From: Caballeronia choica
Lineage (GTDB): Bacteria; Pseudomonadota; Gammaproteobacteria; Burkholderiales; Burkholderiaceae
Direction of reading: 5' to 3'
DNA length: 64,000 bases
Assembly: GCF_001544535.1 (NCBI RefSeq)
Contig: NZ_FCON02000023.1
Span: 1 to 64,000 of the forward strand
Shown here: one piece after another, positions 57,830 through 64,000 of the stretch
Layout: every line of letters starts with the position of its first letter
Numbering within the stretch: position 1 is the first letter of the stretch
Notes under the pieces: model-generated
What the model was told of the DNA's origin: nothing
The model's input: only the letters and a program-made list of their open reading frames with translations
Databases searched by the model: none
Position numbers and translations under genes: made by a program

Positions 57830-58690
57830 TCAGGAGACGTATGCGCCTTTGTCGTGCAGCGCGGCTTCGGCGTCTTCGAGTTGCTTCACGGCGCCCCGGC
57901 CTTCGAGCGCAAGCAGATGCGCGACCAATGCTTCCGCAATCGCCGACGCCGCCACGAGCGACGGAAAGAACGACGGACTGCCGTGCGTGAAGAGCAGCAC
58001 GCAATCGGCGTTGAGCGCGATTGGCGAGACGGCGCTGTCGGTGATGGCGACGAGCTTGCTGCCTTGCTCCTTCGCCGCTTGCGCGACGCGCACGGCTTCC
58101 GTCGAGTAAGGCGCGAAGCTGGTCACGACGGTTGCGTGTCCCTTGTCGATGCTGCGCAACTGCATCTCGAGCGTGCCGGCATCGCCGGAAACGAGACTTA
58201 CGGACGGCCGGAACAGGCGATAGCCGTAGACGAGACCGAACGCCACCGGATAGCACGAGCGAAAGCCCGCGACATGAACATGCGGCGCGCGCCGCAACAA
58301 CTTCGCCGCCTCGACGACGCGGCTGCCATTTTGCGCGAGGGTCGTCTCCAGGTTGTGCTGCTGGGCCAGCGCGAGTTCGTTCGCGAGGGCTTCGCCGGAG
58401 CCGCCCTTGACGAGCGTTCGCGCTTTCGTCGCGAGCGGTTCGGGCCGCGTGCGAAGGCGCGCGACGAACAGTTCCCTGAGGTCGTTCCATCCGGGAAAGC
58501 CGAGTTGTTGCGACAGTCTCACCAGCGCGGCGGGCTGGACCTTCGCGCGCTCGGCGACCTTGCGCATCGACGAGACGGCGACTTCATCGGGATAGTCGAG
58601 CAGGAATGCGGCGCCCGCCTGGAACTGCGGACTCAGCGTCTGGAAGGTGGCGCGAATGGCGACGGTCAGATCGTCGAAGGTTTGATGCAC
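57830..58690 (-). CDS. MurR/RpiR-family regulator
   Basis: The 286-residue protein has an N-terminal HTH-6 DNA-binding domain (~1-75; SSMRKVAERAKVQPAALVRLSQQLGF). A C-terminal SIS domain follows (~125-265; HVHVAGFRSCYPVAFGLVYGYR and ATVVTSFAPYSTEAVRVAQAAKEQG) that senses a phosphosugar or other small ligand. It lies directly upstream of the ABC transporter and is the obvious regulator of the cluster. A copy of the shared motif at 58711 suggests autoregulation. Confidence 0.9.
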   Translation of the reverse strand: MHQTFDDLTVAIRATFQTLSPQFQAGAAFLLDYPDEVAVSSMRKVAERAKVQPAALVRLSQQLGFPGWNDLRELFVARLRTRPEPLATKARTLVKGGSGEALANELALAQQHNLETTLAQNGSRVVEAAKLLRRAPHVHVAGFRSCYPVAFGLVYGYRLFRPSVSLVSGDAGTLEMQLRSIDKGHATVVTSFAPYSTEAVRVAQAAKEQGSKLVAITDSAVSPIALNADCVLLFTHGSPSFFPSLVAASAIAEALVAHLLALEGRGAVKQLEDAEAALHDKGAYVS

Positions 58691-58710
58691 GATGCCGTCT
58701 CGTTGTGGTT

Positions 58711-58727
58711 CGACAACAAATGTTACG
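58711..58727 (-). promoter_or_regulatory. Third copy of the RpiR-associated motif
   Basis: cgacaacaaatgttacg lies 21 bases before the rpiR start codon. It repeats the core found twice in the promoter region of the ABC operon about 1 kb away. Likely an autoregulatory operator. Confidence 0.55.
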
Positions 58728-58765
58728 TAGCGGCCTGCGCATTTGCAAGGCGTGACGGCGGGCGG

Positions 58766-59032
58766 CTACTTCCTGCCAACGAGATAGGTGACGCCTGCGG
58801 GTCCGTAGCGTTCGGCGTGGGATTCGTTCGCGGGGAGATGAAAGACGTCGCCGGGCTGATAGCGTTGCTCTGCTTCGCCCGCTCGAATCGAGAGTTCGCC
58901 TGCGAGGATCAGTGCCTTGGCCTCGAACGGATGTGCGTGCGTGTCGAGTGACTGGTTCGGCTCGCGCGTCACCGTGACGATTTCCTTGAATCCTTCGCTC
59001 GCCAGTGCGGCGAGAAATTCGTCGCGCGTCAT
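58766..59032 (-). CDS. Small cupin-domain protein
   Basis: The 88-residue single-cupin protein has metal-binding residues in THAHPFEAKALILAGELSI and PGDVFHLPANESHAE (two-motif cupin pattern). It may act as a small-molecule binder or isomerase/dioxygenase. It lies just upstream of rpiR in the same direction and could belong to the same cluster, although 75 bases and a motif copy separate them. Confidence 0.85.
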   Translation of the reverse strand: MTRDEFLAALASEGFKEIVTVTREPNQSLDTHAHPFEAKALILAGELSIRAGEAEQRYQPGDVFHLPANESHAERYGPAGVTYLVGRK

Positions 59033-59131
59033 GTTGTGGGCGGTGGTTCAGTTCTTACTCGGTTTTTGCAATCGAAAGGGAGAATCCGCCGTGCCGAAAG
59101 GTCGTGGCGGGATTCTCCGTGTCGCGGTGCA

Positions 59132-59419
59132 TCACTGGCCAAAGAAAATATCGCATCCCGGGCCGCGGGTGCATGGCTTCGACGTCATGCTGCCCATCGC
59201 GCTGCGCGTCGATGGAACGCCGCCGTATGAGCTGTTGTCAGTGCCCTGGGCCGGCGCGTTGGCGTCCTGCTGCATGCCGGGTTGTGCCATCGTCTGGCCT
59301 GTTGTGTCGGCGCCCTGCATCGGCGGCTGGGCGGTGCGATAGGTTTCCTGGGCGGATGCAAGTCCACCCACGGCAACGAGCGATGCGACGACCGTCGTCA
59401 ATAACAAGCGTGATTTCAT
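59132..59419 (-). CDS. Small secreted protein, unknown function
   Basis: The 95-residue product has a signal peptide (RLLLTTVVASLVAVGGLASA) followed by a Gln/Thr/Gly/Pro-rich low-complexity stretch. The short C-terminus has two Cys (KPCTRGPGCDIFFGQ) that may form a disulfide or bind metal. AGGAG precedes the ATG. I recognise no family. Confidence 0.7.
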   Translation of the reverse strand: MKSRLLLTTVVASLVAVGGLASAQETYRTAQPPMQGADTTGQTMAQPGMQQDANAPAQGTDNSSYGGVPSTRSAMGSMTSKPCTRGPGCDIFFGQ

Positions 59420-59901
59420 CTCGACTCCTTCATTTAAGCTGATCGCGTGACACCCGCACGGTGCGTCTGGCGGGTCGGGTATCCGTTCGCAAGGGGCGTG
59501 CCGCATGAGCGGCGAAGCGCGTCGTGTCGAGCGGATCGTGCCGGCTCCGGGCCGGTTGTGCCGGCGTGCCGAACTAGTTGGGCTGATACTTGGGCGTCGC
59601 ATCGACGGTTGCCGATGCGACGCAGGGCGGTGCGCCGGTGAAGTGTCCGGTGCGGAGACCGGCAGTTTCCAGGCATTGCGTGGCCGCGCTGCATTTTCGT
59701 TATAGCGCGCTAATCGGCGAATTGACAGCACATTTGCATCGCATGCAGCGATAGCGCCGCTGGCGCATCCGGATATGACATTTCTGCCATCTTGCACCGG
59801 AAATTCGGAGGTGAAAGGAGGCGGCATGACCATTGGCCGGGCTCACACTAAAATGTTGAAAGACCGGGCCACCCGATAGGCTCGAAACGAAGGAAGACAT
59901 C
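59420..59901. other. Intergenic region between small secreted protein and ArsC-like gene
   Basis: About 480 bases with no convincing full-length gene. The right half is A/T-richer and contains a strong ribosome-binding site followed by a 17-codon frame (listed). Longer frames on either strand here show only high-GC background and no family resemblance. Confidence 0.45.
59826..59879 (+). CDS. Possible 17-residue leader peptide upstream of the ArsC-like gene
   Basis: An aaaggagg site at 59815-59822 is ideally spaced before an ATG that opens a 17-codon frame (MTIGRAHTKMLKDRATR). It ends 22 bases before the ArsC-like start. It could be a coupling or attenuating leader. No homologue is known to me. 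Confidence 0.35.
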   Translation: MTIGRAHTKMLKDRATR

Positions 59902-60324
59902 ATGACCGTCACGATCTACCACAACCCTCAATGCGGCACGTCGCGCAACACGCTTGCGCTGATCCGCAACGCGGGCATCGAGCCGAAAGTCGTCGAATAT
60001 CTGGTGTCGCCGCCGGATCGCGAGACGCTTGCCAGCCTGATCGCCCGCGCCGGCCTGACCGTGCGCGACGCGCTGCGCGAAAAGGGCACGCCGTACGCGG
60101 AACTCGGCCTCGACGACCCCAGCCTCTCCGACGATCAGCTGATCGACGCCATGCTCGTCCATCCGATCCTGATCAATCGCCCGTTCGTGGAGACGCCGCT
60201 CGGCGTGCGTTTGTGCCGGCCGTCGGAACAGGTGCTCGACCTTTTGCCGGCGCCGCAACAGGGCCGGTTCGCGAAGGAGGACGGCGAAGTCGTCATCGAT
60301 GACAAGGGGCAGCGCGTGCGCTGA
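59902..60324 (+). CDS. arsC: ArsC-family (glutaredoxin-dependent) arsenate reductase
   Basis: The 140-residue product has the catalytic NPQCGTSRN (Cys11) and the ArsC C-terminal block HPILINRPFVETPLGVRLCRP with the conserved Arg residues for arsenate binding. It would reduce arsenate to arsenite with glutathione and glutaredoxin. No arsB, acr3 or arsR lies nearby, so it may serve basal rather than operon-based resistance. Confidence 0.88.
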   Translation: MTVTIYHNPQCGTSRNTLALIRNAGIEPKVVEYLVSPPDRETLASLIARAGLTVRDALREKGTPYAELGLDDPSLSDDQLIDAMLVHPILINRPFVETPLGVRLCRPSEQVLDLLPAPQQGRFAKEDGEVVIDDKGQRVR

Positions 60325-60453
60325 GTCGTCGTCGGCGCTCGGTAACGACGCGTTACCTTTCTCGCAGCGCTGTTGCACCTGTGTCAGATATCGCCCTCTA
60401 GACTGCGTTCGTGGTCAATGACTGACATTGCACTCGGTGCAAGGAGAAGCGAT

Positions 60454-60741
60454 ATGAACAAGAAAATCCTCGGGGCGGCTCTGGGTGTTGCGGCGCTGGT
60501 GGCGTCGTCGGCTGCGTCGGCGCATGTGGATCTCGCGGTCGGGATCGGCGTGCCGGGCTATTACGCGGCGCCGCAGCCGGTGTATGTCGCGCCGCCGCCC
60601 GTCGCAGTGGCGTACGGCTACGGCGGTTACGACGACGGGCGCGCCCGCGAATGGCGCGAGCGCCGCGAATGGCGTGAACGTCACTGGCGTCACGAAGCGC
60701 GCCGCGAGGAGCGCTGGCACGATCGTCACGGCTGGGATTGA
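60454..60741 (+). CDS. Small secreted Pro/Tyr then Arg/His/Trp-rich protein
   Basis: The 95-residue protein has a signal peptide ending at SAASA, a Pro/Val/Tyr-rich stretch (YYAAPQPVYVAPPPVAVAYG) and a highly charged tail with repeats of WRER and HW. Similar small periplasmic proteins are common in Burkholderia but functionally unknown; metal or surface binding by the His/Arg tail is possible. A strong terminator follows. Confidence 0.75.
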   Translation: MNKKILGAALGVAALVASSAASAHVDLAVGIGVPGYYAAPQPVYVAPPPVAVAYGYGGYDDGRAREWRERREWRERHWRHEARREERWHDRHGWD

Positions 60742-60775
60742 TCCGGCGCACGTTTACGCGCGTTGGAGTGAAAAG

Positions 60776-60816
60776 ACGGCGGCGGGGCCTGACGGTCCCG
60801 CCGCCGTTTGTTTTTT
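60776..60816 (+). terminator. Rho-independent terminator
   Basis: acggcggcggg (from 60776) and cccgccgccgt (60797-60807) form an 11-bp stem, followed by a T-rich tail (ttgtttttt). A classical terminator for the small secreted-protein gene. Confidence 0.93.
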
Positions 60817-60964
60817 GACGCGCGGCTCCGTGCGATGAGCGTGCACCGCGAGCCACGGCGTGCGTCGCCAGCCTGTCGTCGCGATGACGCGCCGCTTCAG
60901 CGCGCCTGCATGAATTCAGGGAACGCTGATAGGATCGTGTCTCAATAATAAACGGGACACGGAC

Positions 60965-62023
60965 ATGACCCTTCCTGGCCGATTCGCTCAGAAACGTCAT
61001 GGATGTCGAAACTCGCTGCTGCGAGCCGCCGCGGCGAATGTCCCGTGTCGCCGCGCGCCGTCCGTTCTCGCCGCGCTCCTCCTCACCGCTTCCGGCGCCG
61101 TGCACGCGCAGGAATTCTCGCTGCTCGGCGGCGTGTCGCGCGGGATCGGCGAGCACACGTATACGTGGGCGGCGTCGTATGAGGAAGGCCTCGGCGAATA
61201 CTTCGCCGCCAGCTTCGCCTGGCTCAACGAAGGCCATGTCACCGGCCATCATCGCGACGGACAACTGGCTCAGGGCTGGGTACGCCTGCCGCTCGCCGGG
61301 CGGCGTCTCGTTTTCTCCGCCGGCATCGGCCCGTACCGCTACTTCGACACCTCGACCGAGCAGGGCGGCAGCTATTCCGACCTGCATGGCTGGGGCGTCG
61401 TGTACAGCCTGCGCGCGCAGTACTACATGTCGAATCGCTGGATTGCGCAGATGCAGTTGAACCGCGTGCAGGTGCAACGCGGGCCGAACACGAACTCCGC
61501 GATGATCGGCGTCGCCTATCAGCTCGACGCGCCCGACGTTCCCGGCCCGCGCGACTGGGCGCCATCCCGCTCGACCCGCGTGACCGGCAACGAAGTGACC
61601 GCCTACCTCGGCGAGACGGTCGTCAACAGCACGGACTCGGAGACGTCGCTGGCCGCTGCGTTCGAGTACCGGCGCGGCATCGCGAAGTATTTCGACTGGA
61701 CGGTCGGCTACCTGCACGAAGGCAACACCAACCTCGTCCGGCGCGACGGCCTCACGACCCAGCTCTGGGCGACCCGCGCCTTCTTCGACGACCGCCTCAC
61801 GCTCGGCCTCGGCGCGGGCATCTATTTCGCCGTGCGGCAGCAGTCGAACACCGACGTCACCGGCGACAACGACACCGACGACCGTTTCGCGGGGATTGTC
61901 TCGATGTCGGCGTCCTACCGGTTCGGCGAGCGCTGGACGACCCGTCTCACCTGGAACCGCATCGTCACGCGCTATAACCGCGACACGGACGTGATTCTCG
62001 CCGGCGTCGGCTACCGCTTCTGA
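60965..62023 (+). CDS. Outer-membrane beta-barrel protein with internal duplication
   Basis: The 352-residue protein has a signal peptide (ending near AVHAQ) and ends in a terminal aromatic strand (ILAGVGYRF), typical of outer-membrane barrels. Its two halves align. EYFAASFAWLNEGHVTGHHRDG, then LVFSAGIGPYRYF and ending MIGVAYQL, corresponds to KYFDWTVGYLHEGNTNLVRRDG, then LTLGLGAGIYFAV and ending ILAGVGYRF. Each half of ~165 residues could be an eight-strand barrel, so the protein may be two barrels or one sixteen-strand barrel. Function unknown; porin or lipid-modifying roles are both possible. Confidence 0.8.
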   Translation: MTLPGRFAQKRHGCRNSLLRAAAANVPCRRAPSVLAALLLTASGAVHAQEFSLLGGVSRGIGEHTYTWAASYEEGLGEYFAASFAWLNEGHVTGHHRDGQLAQGWVRLPLAGRRLVFSAGIGPYRYFDTSTEQGGSYSDLHGWGVVYSLRAQYYMSNRWIAQMQLNRVQVQRGPNTNSAMIGVAYQLDAPDVPGPRDWAPSRSTRVTGNEVTAYLGETVVNSTDSETSLAAAFEYRRGIAKYFDWTVGYLHEGNTNLVRRDGLTTQLWATRAFFDDRLTLGLGAGIYFAVRQQSNTDVTGDNDTDDRFAGIVSMSASYRFGERWTTRLTWNRIVTRYNRDTDVILAGVGYRF

Positions 62024-62033
62024 CGACGGCGTT

Positions 62034-62534
62034 TCAATCGTCGTCGGGGACGGCGTGCGCCGCCTCGCGTTCCTCCGGCGGCTTGCGCAGCCATTGCCGG
62101 TGCAGCGCCTTCTCGACGATGCGCCCGGCCGTCAGCAGCACGATCAGGATCACGAGCGCGATCACGGAGACGATCCAGAACCCCAGTCCGCACACGATTC
62201 CGACCGCCGCCGTCACCCAGATCGACGCCGCCGTGGTCAACCCGCGAATCCGGTTCTGGCCCGGCGTATGAATGATCACGCCCGCGCCGAGAAAGCCGAT
62301 GCCCGTCACGATGCCCTGCACCACGCGCGAAACATCGGCGTTGTCGCCGAGCGGATGCATCGAAAAGCGCATGGAGGACATCGTCGCGAGACTGGCGCCG
62401 AGCGCCACCAATCCGAGCGTCTTCATGCCGCTGGGCTTGCCGTGCAGATTGCGGTCGATGCCGATCACGCAGCCGATCGCCACCGCCGACAGCATGCGGA
62501 ATACGACTTCGATCAGGTCGGTTAAAGGGAGCAT
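62034..62534 (-). CDS. MgtC/SapB-family membrane protein
   Basis: The 166-residue protein has four to five hydrophobic segments. The MgtC signature is IGIDRNLHGKPSGMKTLGLV followed by GIVTGIGFLGAGVII and RGLTTAASIWVTAAVGI. MgtC proteins are linked to growth in low magnesium and, in pathogens, to survival in macrophages. No mgtA/mgtB is nearby. It is convergent with the barrel gene. Confidence 0.92.
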   Translation of the reverse strand: MLPLTDLIEVVFRMLSAVAIGCVIGIDRNLHGKPSGMKTLGLVALGASLATMSSMRFSMHPLGDNADVSRVVQGIVTGIGFLGAGVIIHTPGQNRIRGLTTAASIWVTAAVGIVCGLGFWIVSVIALVILIVLLTAGRIVEKALHRQWLRKPPEEREAAHAVPDDD

Positions 62535-62570
62535 GGCGGGTTCCGGTTGTTTCGACTCATGGCGGCGCCT

Positions 62571-63044
62571 TCAGAACAGCAGTTGCCCGTCGAGCTTGAC
62601 TTCGTTCATCACGAAGAACGTGCGGACCTGCCGCACGTTGGGCAGCCCGAGGATCTTTTCGCTGTGAAAGACGTTGAACGCGGCGAGATCGCGCACGCGC
62701 ACCTTGAGAAAGTAGTCGACGTCGCCCGCGACCAGCACGCATTCGAGCACTTGCGGCAAGTCGCGGGCCGCGCTCTCGAACTGCGCGAAGCTCTCCTGGG
62801 TGGAACGGTCGAGCACCACGCCGACGAGGACCAGCACCGGGCGCTGCACGGCGGCCGGGTCGATGCGCGCATGCACGCCCTGGATCACGCGCAGGTCGAA
62901 CAGGCGCCGGGTGCGGTTCCAGCACGCCGCCGCGCTCAGTCCGACCAGTTTCGCCAGTTCGGCATTGCTCAGGCGGCCGTCGTTCTGAAGAGCGCGGAGG
63001 ATCTTGCGATCGATGGCGTCGAGCGTGGAGTCGGGTTCGGTCAC
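62571..63044 (-). CDS. acdR: Lrp/AsnC-family regulator, AcdR-like
   Basis: The 157-residue protein has an N-terminal AsnC helix-turn-helix (LDAIDRKILRALQNDGRLSN, then LVGLSAAACWNRTRRL) and a RAM ligand-binding domain. It is divergent from an ACC deaminase-family gene, the standard position of AcdR, which activates acdS in response to the substrate. The GTG start is inferred from homologue N-termini; no strong ribosome-binding site is seen, and upstream extensions are possible. Confidence 0.88.
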   Translation of the reverse strand: MTEPDSTLDAIDRKILRALQNDGRLSNAELAKLVGLSAAACWNRTRRLFDLRVIQGVHARIDPAAVQRPVLVLVGVVLDRSTQESFAQFESAARDLPQVLECVLVAGDVDYFLKVRVRDLAAFNVFHSEKILGLPNVRQVRTFFVMNEVKLDGQLLF

Positions 63045-63209
63045 GATGAAGGTTATTCTGTTTCGACAGCAGTTTTCCGACGATACATTGTTTTTATCGC
63101 TCGCGATCAAAGTTTGTGCTGAAAGCGCCATTTTTGAACGAAGCACATTCCGCGCTCGAATTCCTAGAATGAGTTCTCCTTTCCCCGTCATTTTTCAAGG
63201 ACCTCGTTC

Positions 63210-64000
63210 ATGGCACTCGATCTCGAAAAGCGCTTCGGCCGCGTCTCACTGGGCTTTTTTCCGTCGCCGGTCCACAAGCTCGAACGGCTGTCGAAGGCGC
63301 TCGGCGTATCGGTGTGGGCGAAGCGCGACGACGTATCGTCGGGGCTTGCGTTCGGCGGCAACAAGATCCGCAAGCTCGAATGGCTCGCCGCCGATGCCTT
63401 GCAGCAGGGCGCCGACACGCTCGTCTCGATCGGCAACATCCAGTCGAATCACACGCGGCAGGTCGCGGCCGTCGCGGCGGTGCTCGGCATGCGCTGCCGT
63501 CTCGTGCAGGAGGAGTGGACGCACTGGGACGATCCCGTCTACGACAAGGTCGGCAATATCCTGTTGTCGCGGCTGATGGGCGCCGAAACGCTGCTCGAGG
63601 GCGTTGGCTATTCCACCGAGGTGAAACAGACCTGGGAACGCGCGCTCGAACAGGTGCGGCGCGACGGCGGCAAGCCTTACGCGATTCCGGCCGGCGCGTC
63701 GGATCATCCGCTCGGTGGCCTTGGCTACGCCAATTTCGCCGATGAACTCGCGCGCCAGGAAAAGGACATGGGCGTGTTCTTCGACACCGTGATCACCGCG
63801 ACTTGCACCGGCTCGACGCAGGGCGGCATGGTCGCGGGCTTCAAGGCGCAGGACCGGCCTCGCCGCCTGATCGGCATCGACACCGCCTGCGACGAGGCCA
63901 TGACGCGCCGTGCCGTGACGAAGATCGCGCGGCAGACGGCGGAGCTGATCGGCGTGGGCGAGATCGACGACGCCGACGTGATCATCGATCCGCGTTTCGC
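63210..64000 (+). CDS. acdS: ACC deaminase-family PLP enzyme (3' end beyond the window)
   Basis: The first 263 residues are present. They show LAFGGNKIRKLEWL with the PLP-binding Lys (~residue 50), LVSIGNIQSNHTRQVAAVAA, YDKVGNILLSRLMGAE, IPAGASDHPLGGLGY and TGSTQGGMVAGF. These match ACC deaminase more closely than D-cysteine desulfhydrase. However, the SNH triplet differs from the SNQ usual in characterised ACC deaminases. The decisive C-terminal residues lie outside the window. It would degrade the ethylene precursor ACC to ammonia and 2-oxobutyrate, a plant-association trait. Confidence 0.85.
   Translation, partial: MALDLEKRFGRVSLGFFPSPVHKLERLSKALGVSVWAKRDDVSSGLAFGGNKIRKLEWLAADALQQGADTLVSIGNIQSNHTRQVAAVAAVLGMRCRLVQEEWTHWDDPVYDKVGNILLSRLMGAETLLEGVGYSTEVKQTWERALEQVRRDGGKPYAIPAGASDHPLGGLGYANFADELARQEKDMGVFFDTVITATCTGSTQGGMVAGFKAQDRPRRLIGIDTACDEAMTRRAVTKIARQTAELIGVGEIDDADVIIDPRF

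Overview
This is a GC-rich, gene-dense chromosomal segment of a Burkholderiaceae bacterium, most like Paraburkholderia or Caballeronia. The evidence is the flagellar gene order, the SAH-riboswitch/ahcY/small membrane protein/metF block, and the Lrp-regulated ACC-deaminase gene. The assignment rests on gene content and order, not on a database comparison.

Layout. 440-7440 (minus): flagellar genes fliK, fliJ, fliI, fliH, fliG, fliF, overlapping or closely packed. 7761-11235 (plus): fliE, then a textbook sigma-28 promoter, fliS, fliT, an array of ~50-bp palindromic repeats, a second FliK-type gene and a free-standing FlhB C-terminal-domain gene. 11279-14973: an AidB-type acyl-CoA dehydrogenase and a DUF937/OmpA envelope protein. 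15065-17334: a LysR regulator divergent from lrgA-lrgB. 17413-20330: methyl-cycle genes (SAH riboswitch, ahcY, small membrane protein, metF). 20465-22387: an orphan PAAR/type VI secretion effector cassette with a cysteine-hydrolase-like toxin candidate, a two-helix membrane immunity candidate and a frameshifted second copy of it. 22901-29641: dppABCDF peptide ABC transporter plus a TraB/GumN protein. 29743-31456: a second orphan cassette, a PAAR-HExxH metallopeptidase fusion followed by a lipoprotein. 31566-35859 (minus): 5-oxoprolinase genes pxpB-pxpC-pxpA followed by DUF969 and DUF979 membrane proteins, with a divergent MarR-like regulator at 36035. 36564-49176: housekeeping genes (formyl-THF cyclo-ligase, Slt, NDUFA9-like protein, GST, CCA-adding enzyme, DUF2905, MidA/NDUFAF7-like methyltransferase, pteridine reductase-like SDR, folB, ttcA, glmU, glmS). 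49270-52456: zwf, DUF2501 protein, quinone oxidoreductase-like protein. 52481-59032 (minus): a catabolic cluster of cupin, RpiR regulator, polar amino-acid ABC transporter, C45-type amidohydrolase, class-III aminotransferase and a CMD-like protein; a repeated AACAAATG-core motif marks its promoter regions. 59132-64000: small secreted proteins, ArsC-family reductase, an outer-membrane barrel with an internal duplication, MgtC-like protein, and acdR divergent from acdS, which runs off the window.

The accessory interest lies in the two PAAR effector cassettes, which lack any T6SS structural genes nearby, the palindromic repeats inside the flagellar locus, the RpiR-linked uptake/hydrolysis/transamination cluster, and the duplicated outer-membrane barrel. 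No rRNA, tRNA, CRISPR array, transposase or integrase was recognised.
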